Source: Saxidomus purpurata
Taxonomy: Eukaryota; Mollusca; Bivalvia; Venerida; Veneridae
Length of the DNA stretch: 64,000 bases
Direction of reading: 5' to 3'
Assembly (NCBI GenBank): GCA_022818135.1
Contig: JAFMSR010000015.1
Location: 4,099,984 to 4,163,983 of the forward strand
Shown one piece after another: positions 1 through 10,884 of this stretch. The notes under the pieces were generated by a model. The model had not been told where the DNA came from, did not search any database, and saw only the letters and a list, made by a program, of their open reading frames with translations. Made by a program: the position numbers and the translations under genes. How positions within the stretch are numbered: position 1 is the stretch's first letter; every line of letters starts with the position of its first letter.

Positions 1-115
1 GCTGTTATTGTCGCAGTCCTGTTGCTATAAACGTTAATGACGTTTCTAACGTTTATTCATACGTCACGTCATTGTGGCGTCACAACTCGTTAATCAGCTA
101 ATGATTTCACTTATA
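1..115. repeat. CRE-rich dispersed repeat, copy 1
   Basis: This stretch shares an aligned core (TCCTGTTGCTATAAAC, then ATGACGTTTCTA, then GTCACAACT and CAG(C)CAATGAT-like sequence) with 10031-10137. It is cut by the left window edge. It contains several ACGTC/GACGT half sites but no perfect TGACGTCA. The second copy lies just upstream of the coiled-coil gene, so this copy may mark another promoter-like insertion or simply a dispersed repeat. The similarity is seen directly; the role is inference. Confidence 0.55.
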
Positions 116-1444
116 TTTTCTTATTTTACTGGACGTATTTTAACACAAGCGTGAAACAATAAAATATAAATATAAAATGAAATATAACTACAAGATCTAT
201 TCTTCTCAGTTTCTAATTATCTTCACTACAAATAAAACTGATTATAGAGAAGCATATACATTCTATGCTCGGAGGAAGTTACATCGACAATAAGCCTTTT
301 TCTGCGGGTTCCAAATTTCGCGATGTTTGTCAAAATGAGGAATGTTTTTATATTTGCTTGATAATATTTGATTTATTCGCTCGAGGATAAAGCTTTTATT
401 CAAATCATATAACTGGTATATCTGTCAATATATAACAACCCTGAGTAGGGCCTCCTAAAGAGTCATCATGGGAGACAACTCGTCTACGAATGAGACTATA
501 TAAGGCTGGATTTTTCTAGGAATGCTCTTTCTGTCGTCACTCGTCATAGAAGCAAACAAGAAATTCATCAATATTTATCAACTATTTAAATATAGTCTAT
601 TACTATTTAAATAGAGCTCTATTAATTCAGGTTTAGCCTCGTTTTATAATTTGATTGTGTTTCTCATGAAAATAGATTCTACGCCCACGTGGGTTTGGAC
701 CAAACATTGCACAACGCTGTGATTCATTTTTATATCAATTCTCAAATAAGATTCCCCCGCCCCCCTCCCCTTGGATATTTTCATGCGTTTTTAAAATAGA
801 TCTAGATCTAGAGGCTTTCATTATTTTTATTTTTACTTTTGCAATATTTTACCACCACGTGGTTAACCTAAATAGAATCTAGATCTAGACTAGATCTTCT
901 TTTGTAAATATGCGATTCTTAAAGGTATAGATCTGACTGGTAAGAAAAAGCTCTCTAGCTGAACAAATTTTAGTTGTATTTACATGTAGCGATATATTGT
1001 AGATGAGGTATACATCTAGATCTTCTGCTTAATTTATTGGAAACAATACCATCCATGGATTTTTACCGTGACATCATGTTTATGACGTCACGACATCCTC
1101 CAATGCCGTGTTTATGTTCCCACGTACTTATTGACCTTTTGATACAAAAAAAAGTAAAAACACACAGATGTTATTAATGTCGAGTGAAGATTGAGAAATA
1201 AAAGAAAAGCTTTATTAATAATTAGATCTACGTTCAAGAACGGTTGATAAGGTACTCGTCTACTCATCTACAGTTACTGTAGTAGATTATAGTATTTAGA
1301 TCTAATAATACTAATTGAGCGTAGGTAGTCTACTTCTAGTATATTCTAATTTGTTTTAAGTCGATAGCGAAACGGGTAACCCGGGGTTATACAACTTATA
1401 TTAATCGCTCTCGACACCTCATTTTTTTACGTCTATAGTATGTC
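116..1444. other. AT-rich non-coding stretch with AGATCT clusters
   Basis: No open frame of convincing length or coding bias was found. AGATCT/CTAGATCTAGA words recur many times between about 790 and 1540. A perfect CRE octamer TGACGTCA sits at 1083-1090. Confidence 0.5.
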
Positions 1445-1515
1445 AGACGCAGCCAGGTAGCGAACCCATGAACTCCCGCACTTGAAGCGGGCGCTCTACC
1501 ACTAGGCTATCTACT
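1445..1515 (-). pseudogene. tRNA-like sequence (pseudo-tRNA or SINE head)
   Basis: Read on the minus strand it has an A-box-like TAGCCTAGTGGTAGAGC, a perfect five-pair anticodon stem CCCGC/GCGGG around loop TTCAAGT (anticodon position CAA), and a degraded B-box GGGTTCGCTACC. The acceptor stem does not pair and the T stem is weak, so a working tRNA is unlikely. It could be the head of a decayed SINE. Confidence 0.5.
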
Positions 1516-2384
1516 TCTAGATCTACTAGATCTAATAATAATTAAAATCGTGGTGATTGTGATGATGATGATGATGGTGATGAAATAATGTCATTTATCT
1601 ATATTTCATGGTTGTACAGAAAAATGCATATAGCCTATCGATACATGTCTGAGGATTCCTTATTTTTATATTCCTTTTTTCTTTTTGACTATGCCAAAAC
1701 AACGATCACATACACGTGAGGCACTACAGTGGCAGCTGAACAAAACAGAAGGAACACCCAGGCTCCTCATCCGCCCATTCATTCAATTGACATAGATCTA
1801 CGACGTGAACAAGACAAAGGCCCATTACATCTAGATTACCCTGAAACTAGTTAGATGCGTCACGTAAACACATATCTGGCCAAAACCTGTCGAACAGCCG
1901 GTCTGGAGTTCATGGAGTTGCCGTACATCACAACGAGACAAACACAGGTGACGTTTCTAAAACTTATGATACATACTTGTTCAGGTACCATGTAAGGAGC
2001 ACATGTTTCTGTTAATATTAGGGAAAAACATGGAACAACAAATGTATTGAGTTACACACTTTTAACTTTGTTACCAAAGAAAACTATGACAGAAAAAATT
2101 CAAAAAAATCAGCTAGTAGATGGGGCACTCTTAATAAGTACGCACGTAATTTCCAAAGCAAATAGAAAAAAATGAAATTTGGTCTGATGCATTTGTTGTA
2201 TTCAAAACATTTTCATAATTAAACATCCAGACAGGCAAATAAATTGTTGCTATATCTTGCAAGTATCAGACAGGCAGCTTCGAGAAATGTTGGATGGTTT
2301 GAATACGCTTAAAAAGTCAATTGATTTGAATATCAAATAGCAAAATATTGACCCAGATTTATGCATGATGTACATGCAGCCTTC
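1516..2384. other. non-coding, no gene seen
   Basis: AT-rich DNA with a short GATGAT microsatellite at about 1558-1585. Nothing else could be supported. Confidence 0.4.
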
Positions 2385-2545
2385 GATGGCAGCCCCTTAA
2401 CAGCCTTTCAATTCAATTCCATATTAAAAAGGACCCTGTGCTTGTCAGATCGTGAAATAAATGAATTAAAAACACACTCTTTTAGAATCGATGTGTACTA
2501 ATATGTACCGTGAAGGTTGCGCTATAAAGGTACATAATCTTATTG
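2385..2545 (+). pseudogene. tyrosine recombinase C-terminal relic, outlying copy
   Basis: Translating from 2385 gives a conserved-looking segment with the words NSILKR, LSDREINEL and THSFRI, after which the frame hits a stop and decays. The HSFRI word is the HxxR box of tyrosine recombinases of the Crypton/DIRS type (family knowledge). This copy carries more upstream coding sequence than those in the array at 3320-4900, so it may be closer to the source gene. It is short and lacks the catalytic C-terminus in frame. Confidence 0.55.
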
Positions 2546-2559
2546 GACCCTAATGGGCA

Positions 2560-3200
2560 CCAATTCAAATGAGGATAGGCTTACAATTTTCTCATTCTGT
2601 ATCAATTTCCAGTAAAAAAAAAAAAAAATTAAAAAAAAATAAATTTATCGTGAAATGACTCAGTTATAAGAATTTGAATAACCCTAACCCCATTTTTTTT
2701 GAATTTATAAAAATGACATCAGGCGAGAGATAAGATCATGCATGTATTTCATTTATGTTATTCAAAAGTTTTTTGGTACACATTTAGTATCAGAGTAACA
2801 AGAGCTATATTTTTTCAGAAAGTATACACCATTTACCATATTATCAACAAGTTTTGTAAAACTTTTATGAAACGGACGGTCAGATAGTATAATAATTTAC
2901 ATGTATTTTTATCTTTGAACATGTTCAATAAAAGTTTTTAAGAAAAATCAACAGTTTCTAAAAATGAGGCGTGACGTTTTTGTATATTCATAATTATCTA
3001 GAACACTTTGGAAACAACATGCCAAAAATTCACAATGTTTTACCATCTCTATTTAAAATAATTGTGAGTTTGAAATTTCAACTCAGTGATTTTAGCCGGG
3101 CCTGCTAATGTTTATGTGTAAAAAATATTTAATTTCTTTTTAGTGTAATAACTATATTAAAAGCAATGCAAACTAATGAAAACAAAAAAGAAAAAGTTGT
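2560..3200. other. AT-rich non-coding stretch
   Basis: Contains A-runs near 2615-2640 and no supportable gene. It lies between two recombinase relics and may be part of the same decayed element. Confidence 0.35.
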
Positions 3201-3285
3201 GATGGATTCGAACCTACGCCCGAAAAACCTTGAAAGATCTATAGTCCTATGCTTGACAATCTAGGCTATTACATTAAAATTAAAG
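3200..3285 (-). pseudogene. tRNA-like sequence with good B-box
   Basis: On the minus strand there is an A-box-like TAGCCTAGATTGTCAAGC and a canonical B-box GGTTCGAATCC, about 50 bases apart. The interval could hold a variable arm as in class II tRNAs, but no clean anticodon stem is visible. It is probably a tRNA-derived SINE head or pseudo-tRNA. Confidence 0.4.
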
Positions 3286-3319
3286 AGTTCCAAGTGGAGA
3301 AGCTTTTATTAGGAGTCTA

Positions 3320-4900
3320 CTACCTTAATGACATAAGATACAAATGCCGATGGCGATCAAACGCTTATAAGTCCTATATCCGTCAAGAATATATATGAAT
3401 ATGTTTCTTCTTTTCAAATCAAAACAGTTTTTATGGATCTGCCAAAGGACTGTTATGTGAATGCCGGCGATCGGAAATTTGGCAGTATAAACATTGTTTT
3501 AATCGTGTTAAGAAACCGTTGCCAGTTCTAAATACCTTTCGCTATACGATATGTATAGATATGATATGAGGAAAGTTGATGACATAATGTGTCTGGCATA
3601 ATGTGCCTTATATGTATTGATAAGCATTATGTGCTGCTTTTATATAAAATTATACCTAAAAAGAAGATTGTACACGAATGTCTGGAAGGTCGTAAAACAA
3701 ATGAATTAAAAACACACTCTTTTAGAATCGGTGGGACAACATATGTACCGCGAAGGTTGCGCTTTTAATGGCATAAAATACAAAGGCCGATGCCGATCAA
3801 ACGCTTATAAGTCATTTATTCGTGAAGAATATGAATAAATTTTCTTCTTTTCAAATCAAACAGTTTTTTATGGATCTGCCAAAGGGCTGTAATGTGAATG
3901 CCGGCGATCCGAAATTTGGCAATATATGTATAGATATGATATGAGCAAAGCTGATGACATAAAGTGTCTGGCATAATGTGCCTTATATGTATTGATAAGC
4001 ATTATGTGCTACTTTCATTTTAAAATTTACCTAAAAAGGCGATTGTACATGAATGCCTGGAAGGTCGTGAAACAAATGAATTAAAAACACACTCTTTTTG
4101 CAGATGGCCATCACACGCTTATAAGTCCTACATCCATCAAGAATGTATATATGAATGTTTTTCTTCTTTTCAAATCAAAACAAATCAATTTTTTATGGAT
4201 CTGCCAAATGGCTGTAATGTGAATGCCGGCGATCCGAAATTTGGCAGTATCAGCATAGTTATATTTGTGTTAAGAAACCGTTGCCGGTTCTTAATACCCC
4301 TCGCTATACGATATGTATAGATATGATATAAGTAAAGTTGATGACATAATGTGTCTGGCATAATGTGCCTTGTATGTATTGATAAGCATTATGTGCTGTT
4401 TTTGTATAAAATTATACCTAAAAAGAAGATTGTACATGAATGTCTGGAAGGTCGTGAAATAAATGAATTAAAAGCACACTCTTTTAGAATCGGTGGGGCA
4501 ACTTATATGTACCGCGAAGGTTGCGCTTTTAATGACATAAAATACAAATGCCGATGGCGATCAAACGCTTATAAGTCCTACATTCGTTAAGAATAGATGA
4601 ATATATTTTCTTCTTTTAAATCAAAACAGTTTTTTATGGATCTGCCAAAGGGCTGTGATGTGAATGCCGGCGATCGGAAATTTGGCAGTATAAACATAGT
4701 AATATTCATGCTTATAAACCGTTGCCAGTTCTAAATACCCTTCGCTATACGATATGTATAGTATAGATATGATGTGAGTAAAGTTGATGAGATAATGTGT
4801 CTTATATGTATTGATAAGCATTATGTGCTGCTTTTATATAAAATTATACCTAAAAAGGCGACTGTACATGAATGAATTTTAAAGATGGTGACATTATGTG
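3320..4900 (+). repeat. tandem array of tyrosine recombinase gene ends
   Basis: A block of roughly 375-450 bp is repeated head to tail about four times, plus a partial unit. The shared word TGTATTGATAAGCATTATG occurs in each unit, with its context (GATATGAT...GATGACATAATGTGTC) starting near 3561, 3935, 4320 and 4768. Each unit also holds a recombinase C-terminal coding fragment ending near AACGCTTATAAGTC. Units differ by indels and substitutions, one unit (about 4065-4140) lacking the middle of the coding part. The array behaves like a young satellite built from a mobile-element gene end. Confidence 0.75.
4414..4590 (+). pseudogene. tyrosine recombinase C-terminal fragment, best copy
   Basis: The longest open unit of the array encodes about 60 residues ending in a stop. 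In order it shows HSFRIGGAT (HxxR box), a CRW tryptophan at the position of the H/W box, and a terminal SNAYKSYIR in which the second tyrosine fits the nucleophile. This spacing matches the C-terminal end of Crypton/DIRS-type tyrosine recombinases (family knowledge). The N-terminal and core-binding parts, including the first catalytic arginine, are missing, so it cannot be a complete enzyme. It is best read as a fragment carried by the tandem repeat. Confidence 0.65.
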
Positions 4901-5479
4901 TCTTAAGATAATTGCATGATATTAAGCATTATGAGCAGTGAATGTATATAACAATTGTCCGAAAGGTATCGCCTATCCGCCGCTCTACATTGTACACGTT
5001 TTATATTAGTAACAGTAAAAATATTAATCCCAATAAGAAGTAATAACCAAACTTATTTCACATTGTAAAGTTAGATGTTTGGATTACTAGTATAAGCTCA
5101 TCTATTGTTAGGGACGCCTTTCAAACAGCATGCCACAGAATGGAGGGTGTCCCCCATAGGTTAAAACGTTATTTGGAAATAATAGTGGAGCATGAATTTT
5201 TCAGATTTGAAACCACCATATACATTATTTATTGAATTTTGATAGTCCACCAGACTGTTTGATAATGCGCTGCGGTGAGAACGACAAAGGAAAACGCCCT
5301 TCGGTGGAAATCATATGGGACATCAGAAAAATTAATAACACAAACTTTACATAAAATAATGCCGAACATCAGAATAATATGGTCAAAGATCTTGCCGAGA
5401 AGGTCATACAGATATGTTTAGTGTAACGAAACAGTTAATGCGTATACATAGCTGTATCAGTACGTTTGTGATGTGTTTA
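4901..5479. other. non-coding, no gene seen
   Basis: AT-rich spacer between the recombinase array and a SINE. No feature could be supported. Confidence 0.35.
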
Positions 5480-5670
5480 GTTTATACTTGTTTATTTTAG
5501 CTCGATTGTGAAGAAAGCTAATAGCTTGGTCACTCTCGAGTCCGCGTCCTGGAAATACCAGTACTGGTTTCATATGAGGAGGTACGGTCCGGGTTGTGAC
5601 CCCAATGGGACTCGAATCCGCAACCGCCGGGATGAGCGGCAGACACCTTAACCTCTACATCACCGTCCCC
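5480..5670 (-). repeat. tRNA-derived SINE, family A, copy 1
   Basis: On the minus strand it begins with a tRNA-Ser-like head (GGGGACGGTGATGTAGAGG, B-box GGATTCGAGTCCC). A body follows with CATATGA..CCAGTACTGG, CGGACTCGAGAGTGAC and a 3' part ending CTTTCTT..AATCGAGCT. The same order of motifs occurs on the plus strand at 45063-45255, which shows that this is one dispersed family about 190 bp long. Confidence 0.75.
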
Positions 5671-6641
5671 TTAGTAAACGGGGGCTATTTTATCCGGTAC
5701 CATGAAATTATTGATAAACCTTGATTTTTCAGACCGGGTGGTACACATTCGTCAGAGCTCGGTTACAATATTTTGTTAAATAAGATATCAGGAGCTCTAC
5801 ACACATTCACGTCCTTGGCTGAATAATGTTTTGTCATTGATTTGGTGCTAGCCCGCTGTGGCGGAAGCCCACAACCAATGTTTTCACTTTGCTTGTGGAC
5901 TTATGGCATATGCTAGCACGTTTTTGCAACCGATACATGGGCAAAAACCATTTAAAGTTAAGACATTTTACAGTTGAAATAAATTGATTGAAATATATTT
6001 ATCCAGCCATGGCCGTTTATATGTCAACTTGTTTTTATGAATAAATATGTGGTCGTAACACTGTAGTGCTTTTCCTTACTTCCCAGTTGTTTTGTTTGAA
6101 TAAATATGTTTGAATTGTGTTGGCTCGATAGAGGTCGCATTTGTCACTCATATGTAAAGTATACAAGAACTCTAGTTGCTAACTGAATGGCAAATGGCCA
6201 ACGTAAGAGCAATATTCAAATCGGGAAGCAATTGTATTGTATCACAACAGTACTTTAGATTCATTAGTGATACTTCTATATGTAAATTTTGAGATTAATA
6301 AGAGATTAAATCGTGAAACATCTAGAAGAGCATGAATTTTAGCAGAGTTACTTCTGTATTACACAATGGTTATGGAGGAACGGTCAAAGGCATCTAGAAA
6401 TGAACAGGATACTATCATTATATATTATACATGTATCTGGATTTTAAGCCAGATTTCGATAACTTTTTACGTTGAAAATAAGTGTTAAAAAGATTTGGAA
6501 TGTATTTATAAATGGGTCATAGACTTTTTAACAAATCGTGAACAGATTTTCCTAGCTATGATCAGTGCAGCACATGGGAAACAATAAAAAGTAGTGTTCC
6601 ACAGCGTAGATTGTTTGGATCAGTTCTCTTTCTGGTATTTA
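5671..6641. other. non-coding, no gene seen
   Basis: AT-rich sequence without a supportable ORF, RNA gene or clear repeat. Confidence 0.35.
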
Positions 6642-7290
6642 TGACCCCCTTTCAAGAAGAAGGGGTATATTGTGTTGCAGATGTCCGTCCGTCCGTCCGT
6701 CCGTCTGTCAGTCTACCAAGTGGTTTCCGGAATATAACTCGAGAACGCTTTAGTCAAGTATATTGAAACATTACGTGGAGGATGGTCATGACCAGCAGAG
6801 CATCTCTATTGATTTTGAGGTCAGTAAGACAAAGGTCAAAGTCACAGTGACCTGGAATAGTAAAACGGTTTCCGGACGATAACTCGAGAACGTTCGCTCT
6901 AACAACTTGAAACTTGATGTAGAGGTTGGTCATGACCAGCAGATGACCGCTTTTGATTTTCTGGTCAACAGGTCAAAGGCCAAGGTCACAGTGACTCGGA
7001 ATAGTATAACGCTTAGGTCTAGCATCTTGAAACTTGATGTGGAGGTTGTTCATGACCAGCAGATGACCCCTGTTGATTTTGAAATCAGTAGATCGATGGC
7101 TTAGTGACCCGGAATAGTAAAACGGTTTTACACGATAACTGGAGAACGCGTGGGCCTAGCATCGTGAAACTTGATGTGGAGGTTGGTCATGAATGTATGC
7201 CAAATGGTTCCCTGCATAGCTCAACTTTTTTCTCTTTACTGGTCGCATCAAGGGGGCATTCGTGTTTTAAAAACGGGTCTTGTTATAAAA
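6642..7290 (+). repeat. bivalve-type element with internal ~120-144-bp minisatellite
   Basis: It opens with CCCCTTTCAAGAAGAAGGGG and GGGTATATTG, then a GTCC microsatellite (about 6682-6705), then four degenerate units. The word TCATGACCAGCAGA or its remnant begins at 6786, 6930, 7050 and 7187. Each unit carries GGTCAAAG, GTCACAGTGAC and TAACTCGAGAACG. It closes with AAGGGGGCATTCGTGTTTTA near 7250. Repeats of this layout are very common in bivalve genomes (recalled, not searched). The short ORFs inside are repeat artefacts. Confidence 0.7.
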
Positions 7291-7615
7291 GATTTACCGG
7301 AAGCACTGCAATGCTTGACACGATTGTGATGCACTTCTTACTCATTTTTGAAGACATATCTAAAATCCATTTATCTTTATTTGTTCAAAAAAGCCTATGA
7401 CGTCAGAATCTTATTTTACATAACTTACTCGTATTTCAAGCGAATTTCTTCGCAAAAATACTTTTCACACGCTGATTGTTGACACAAACGGACATGTGAA
7501 AAACGATAAAAAAGCAACATCTCATAATTAAAACTCATATAATTATGATCTATTTAATGAACATTTTAACTCTTTGCTATCTGATTTAAAATGTTAATTT
7601 ATGTGGATTTAAAGT

Positions 7616-8312
7616 TCATTTCACAACATTCCTCATTTTTCTCTGAAATCTCTGCTGCTTCCCGTTCTTCTTTACTAATGGTGGCTGAGGTAAATATGCA
7701 TCTTGGATATCAGTAGGTGGTTGCATTTTATTAGCATTCTGACTGAGGTTTTCTTGGCTTGGCATCAGGCTGACCAAATTATTCTTTCCCTTGTTGATGC
7801 ATGGAAGGGGAATCCTGGTATTTTCATAAGAAATCTTGTTTTGATAGCAACCTTTGTCTTGTACTGTGTAACTTTTTCCTTGATTGATATCTGGAAGGTG
7901 GGTACCTTCTTTTGCTCCATTGTGCTTTTCGAAAGCTTCTTTAATGCTTGCAAGTTCTGTGTCGTACCATTGAGATTTCTGCTGCAGACGCTTTCTTTTG
8001 TCTTGTTCATTCTCGAGCAGACGCTTGGCCGAATCATATTTACTTATTATTTCCGGTACAATTCCTTCTTCGATCTGCTTTTTTAGCTGAAATTCTTTTT
8101 CTTTACCAAGCCTTTTTTGGTGCTTTACAAGATCTCGGTTGAGTTTTTCTTCTGCTGAAAACCTGATGGTGCTTGATTCACCCAAAGCAGACTGGTGCCT
8201 GATTTGCCATTCGTAACCTTCAGTCTCTCTCTTCAAACGATTGATTTCTGATTTCTTCCACATGGTATCGTCATAGTCTTTCTGACGATTTGTCTTTATG
8301 GTTGCAAGTAGC
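7616..8312 (-). CDS. exon 4 (terminal) of the coiled-coil gene
   Basis: The acceptor is ...TTTTGAATAG before G-CTA-CTT. The first G completes a Glu codon begun in exon 3. The exon is open for 697 nt to TGA at 7616-7618 and encodes the coiled coil (for example KEKEFQLKKQIEEG, RLLENEQDKRKRLQQK) and the polar tail. An internal ATG at 8320 in the unspliced frame belongs to intron sequence and should not be taken as the start. Confidence 0.8.
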
Positions 8313-9665
8313 CTATTCAAAATGAAACAAGTTTTTTAGACGGAAATCTGCATTATCGACAGTAAGGTTTGTGTTACTAAATTTCTAAAGCTGTCCGCCA
8401 ACTTTGTATGTACATAGTTTAATTAGAAAGAAGTAATTTATTTTCGTAATTTTTCTGTTATTACATCGGGATGTTTGCGATCTGAAGACGCTGTACGAAA
8501 GGATTTTTACCCGCCAAATTTAACGGTGAATGAGCAACTTTTAAGCACATAACTTGCATTTTTCTCTCTAATCATGGAATTCAATGAAAATTTAAGATTT
8601 CTTTAACTTAACAGGTAACAAAGCCTTAAAATGGAGCAGCAAACCAGTAGTTAGTTCTTCCAAACTTTAACAGCGCCTTAAGCTAAACTGTTTGTCATGT
8701 TTTGATTAATTAGTTCTAATTTTTATGTATTCCTTCACTCTTAAGCTTTAAACAACTGAGCCATGAAGTCATGTATAACTAAATAGTTATCACATCAGAA
8801 TGTTATTATCAATAAAAAGAAACGTTTCCACAAATAATCCACTTACTCTCTATTCGTTGCATATTTGGCGTCTTCATGCTTTAAGTACTGTTTCTGTTTG
8901 ACCATGTGGTTATACAGAAAGTTTATGTTGTAGTCGTAATCGGCTTTGTTCCATTCAGCTGACTCTGTAAAACAGAAAAGTACTGATAAGCCACGCCGTT
9001 CATTTGTTTTTAGAGTTAGATTACTCTTCAAGATTACCTTATTGAGTTATGGTCAAGGACAATGCCGGAAACATTAAATGCTTTGAAAACATGTTGATTA
9101 TGAGTCATGCCGAGTTTTACATTGTTACACAGGGAGTAAGAATATCAACTGTTCTTCTGTTTAATTAGAACAACTTTTTAATTCATTGTTGAATTTCTGA
9201 TACAATATACTTTGAGTAATAACTTTTGTGCGTACCTTCACTGAATGTTGGCTTTTCCGTGTATTTATCAAAGATGACACTGGTCTTAGATGACTTTGAA
9301 GATGGAATATGCTCATTTACATTGACGATGCCGCCAGTAAAATCTCCCCGTCCGCCGACGGTATCATAGTCCGGTATGGACCTAGGATTACTCCTATTCG
9401 TCAACTGTGGTGACGAAGTCTGTCTGAAATACAAGACGGTTTGAAATAAACAGTGCAGTGTCTAATATCTGATGGTTGTTAATTCCGTGGTTTTTTATGT
9501 GTTTTTGAAAGAGGTTTTGTTCAAACTTTTTACATGCAATCTCTTATACTATCCAAAGCCATGGTGATTACGATGATCGTTATCATCATTTTTATCCAAA
9601 AAAATATCACCATGATCAACTGTTACTATCTTTATCGCTGTTATTTTTACTGTTATCATCACCAC

Positions 9666-9698
<33 letters not shown>

Positions 9699-9991
9699 CA
9701 TCATGTATTTTACTAATGATTTTATTATTATTACTAAGTAAATGATTGTCAGTATAAAATATGAAAGAAAGCATGTATGTTTGTACAATAGAAGATCTCC
9801 ATTGTTCTTTTAAATGACGTCCGATTGCTAACAGAATAGAGCAGTATTACAAATTACTTGCATGGTAATTTAGTGCAATAAGATTTTAAAATGATGTCTG
9901 AGTATATATTGTTTTGATATAAACGAATTAAATTCCGTCATTTTAATACATATGAAACTTACGTGCTATTACAGGTGAAATTTGGGAGCAT
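7616..9991 (-). CDS. four-exon coiled-coil protein gene, 343 aa, uncharacterised
   Basis: Minus-strand gene model: exon 1 9963-9991, exon 2 9236-9423, exon 3 8847-8964, exon 4 7616-8312. All introns are GT-AG (donors GTAAGT, GTACGC, GTAAGT) and the phases agree: 2, 1 and 2. The spliced frame is 1032 nt, or 343 residues plus TGA. The N-terminal third is polar and Ser/Thr/Pro-rich (SNPRSIPDYDTVGG). Residues about 73-111 (exon 3, WNKADYDYNINFLYNH) look folded. Residues about 115-250 are Lys/Glu/Gln/Arg-rich with heptad-like leucines, typical of a long coiled coil. The C-terminus is low-complexity and ends basic. No signal peptide or membrane span is visible. An ATTAAA lies about 60 bp past the stop. 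I do not recognise the family; a cytoskeletal or ciliary role is only a guess from the coiled coil. The 29-nt first coding exon is the least certain part. Confidence 0.75.
8847..8964 (-). CDS. exon 3 of the coiled-coil gene
   Basis: A 118-nt exon. The acceptor is TTCTGTTTTACAG and the donor is GTAAGT-like (GTAAGTGG). It enters in phase 1 and leaves in phase 2, joining cleanly to both neighbours. It encodes a Tyr/Asn/His-rich segment (YNINFLYNHMVKQKQYLKH). Confidence 0.75.
9236..9423 (-). CDS. exon 2 of the coiled-coil gene
   Basis: A 188-nt exon. The acceptor is TTGTATTTCAG and the donor is G/GTACGC. It encodes the Ser/Thr/Pro-rich N-terminal part (TNRSNPRSIPDYD, HIPSSKSSKTSVIFDKYTEK). The ATG visible just before the acceptor lies in intron 1. 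Confidence 0.7.
9655..9710. repeat. (ATC)n microsatellite in intron 1
   Basis: An imperfect CAT/ATC trinucleotide run inside the predicted first intron. The poly-His and poly-Met frames it creates are artefacts. Confidence 0.9.
9963..9991 (-). CDS. predicted exon 1 with start codon
   Basis: An ATG at 9989-9991 opens nine codons (MLPNFTCNS) plus two bases, ending at a consensus GTAAGT donor. The phase matches exon 2 exactly. The exon is very short, so an alternative upstream start or exon is possible. It lies 40 bp from the CRE-bearing repeat at 10031-10137. Confidence 0.5.
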
Positions 9992-10030
9992 AATTGTTCC
10001 TTGAATTAAAAAAGTAAAAAGTAATTTAAA

Positions 10031-10137
10031 ACAGTCGCCGTCCTGTTGCTATAAACACTATAATAATGACGTTTCTACGTCAAAATAACGTCAATACGTC
10101 GAAGTATTGTGACGTCACAACTATAATTCAGCCAATG
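10031..10137. promoter_or_regulatory. CRE-rich repeat upstream of the coiled-coil gene, copy 2
   Basis: Second copy of the repeat at the window start. It holds a perfect TGACGTCA at 10110-10117 and further GACGT/ACGTC words, beginning 40 bp upstream of the predicted start codon. A CREB/ATF-bound promoter is plausible from motif and position, but is inference. Confidence 0.4.
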
Positions 10138-10614
10138 ATCGAGAGTGTACAGTAGACCGTCTTTATGGTTAACTTTCAGCTTATCTGAAAGCCATTTGCT
10201 GGTACTGACAGGGCATTTTCAAATAAACCGACTTAAAATTGTTTAACACGAATATTTACGACTGGTCGATGTATTTCGACTTAACAAGAACTAACAGCGT
10301 ATCATTATATGTTGTTCAAACGCAGAAAATTAACTGACCATTGACCATAGTGTAGAATAAGGCCACAAAGTAATTTATCAAGGAAAAAGCAACGATATGG
10401 AAAACAATTCCTTGTGCTTTAAGTTCTATCAAAGTCCTTACTTTACGTGAAGTACTCGCGGTGTATTTCGAAGTTAAAAGCTTTAACACTTACTCCCTTT
10501 ATACGCTACTCAAAATATTTTTCTTTAACGTGTATAGCGTCCGTTTTTGCAATATTTCAGTTATTCAGAGGAGGATATTTTACCTATCCATCCATGCATC
10601 CTGTCAAATATTTT
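10138..10614. other. non-coding upstream region
   Basis: No ORF or repeat recognised apart from AT-rich sequence. Confidence 0.35.
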
Positions 10615-10695
10615 ACATGAGGTGTCAAGTTGGTAGCGGGGCTCGAACCTTTATCAATGAGAAGTGTAATCATCTTAACTGTTTGGTCCCAGTAC
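10615..10695 (-). pseudogene. tRNA-like B-box sequence
   Basis: The minus strand shows a class-II-like CAGTTAAGATGATTAC region and a B-box GGTTCGAGCCCC. The stems are poor. It is probably a SINE head or pseudo-tRNA. Confidence 0.35.
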
Positions 10696-10751
10696 AATTA
10701 AAAGATACATGCCAATGCGTGAGTGAACGAGTGTGCATACGAGCGTCGGGT

Positions 10752-10847
10752 GAATGAATGAATGAGTGAGTGAGTGAGTGAGTGAGTGAGTGAGTGAGTG
10801 AGTGAGTGAGTTAATGAGGGCGTGAGTGAGTGAGTGAATGTTTTAAT
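10752..10847. repeat. (GAGT)n microsatellite
   Basis: A long run of GAGT/GAAT tetranucleotides with a few interruptions. It ends about 40 bp before the assembly gap, and may have contributed to it. Confidence 0.95.
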
Positions 10848-10884
10848 TATTCTTAGTTGATGTATGATTATAGTTCTTCTCAAT

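Noticed and set aside
6907..7400. Two plus-strand frames of 65 and 98 codons
   Set aside because: They lie within the GTCACAGTGAC minisatellite element and repeat the same peptide words.
7703..8142. Plus-strand frames over exon 4 of the coiled-coil gene
   Set aside because: Antisense shadows of a well-supported minus-strand exon with matching splice phases.
9534..9788. Poly-His and poly-Met frames
   Set aside because: Both are translations of the ATC microsatellite in intron 1.
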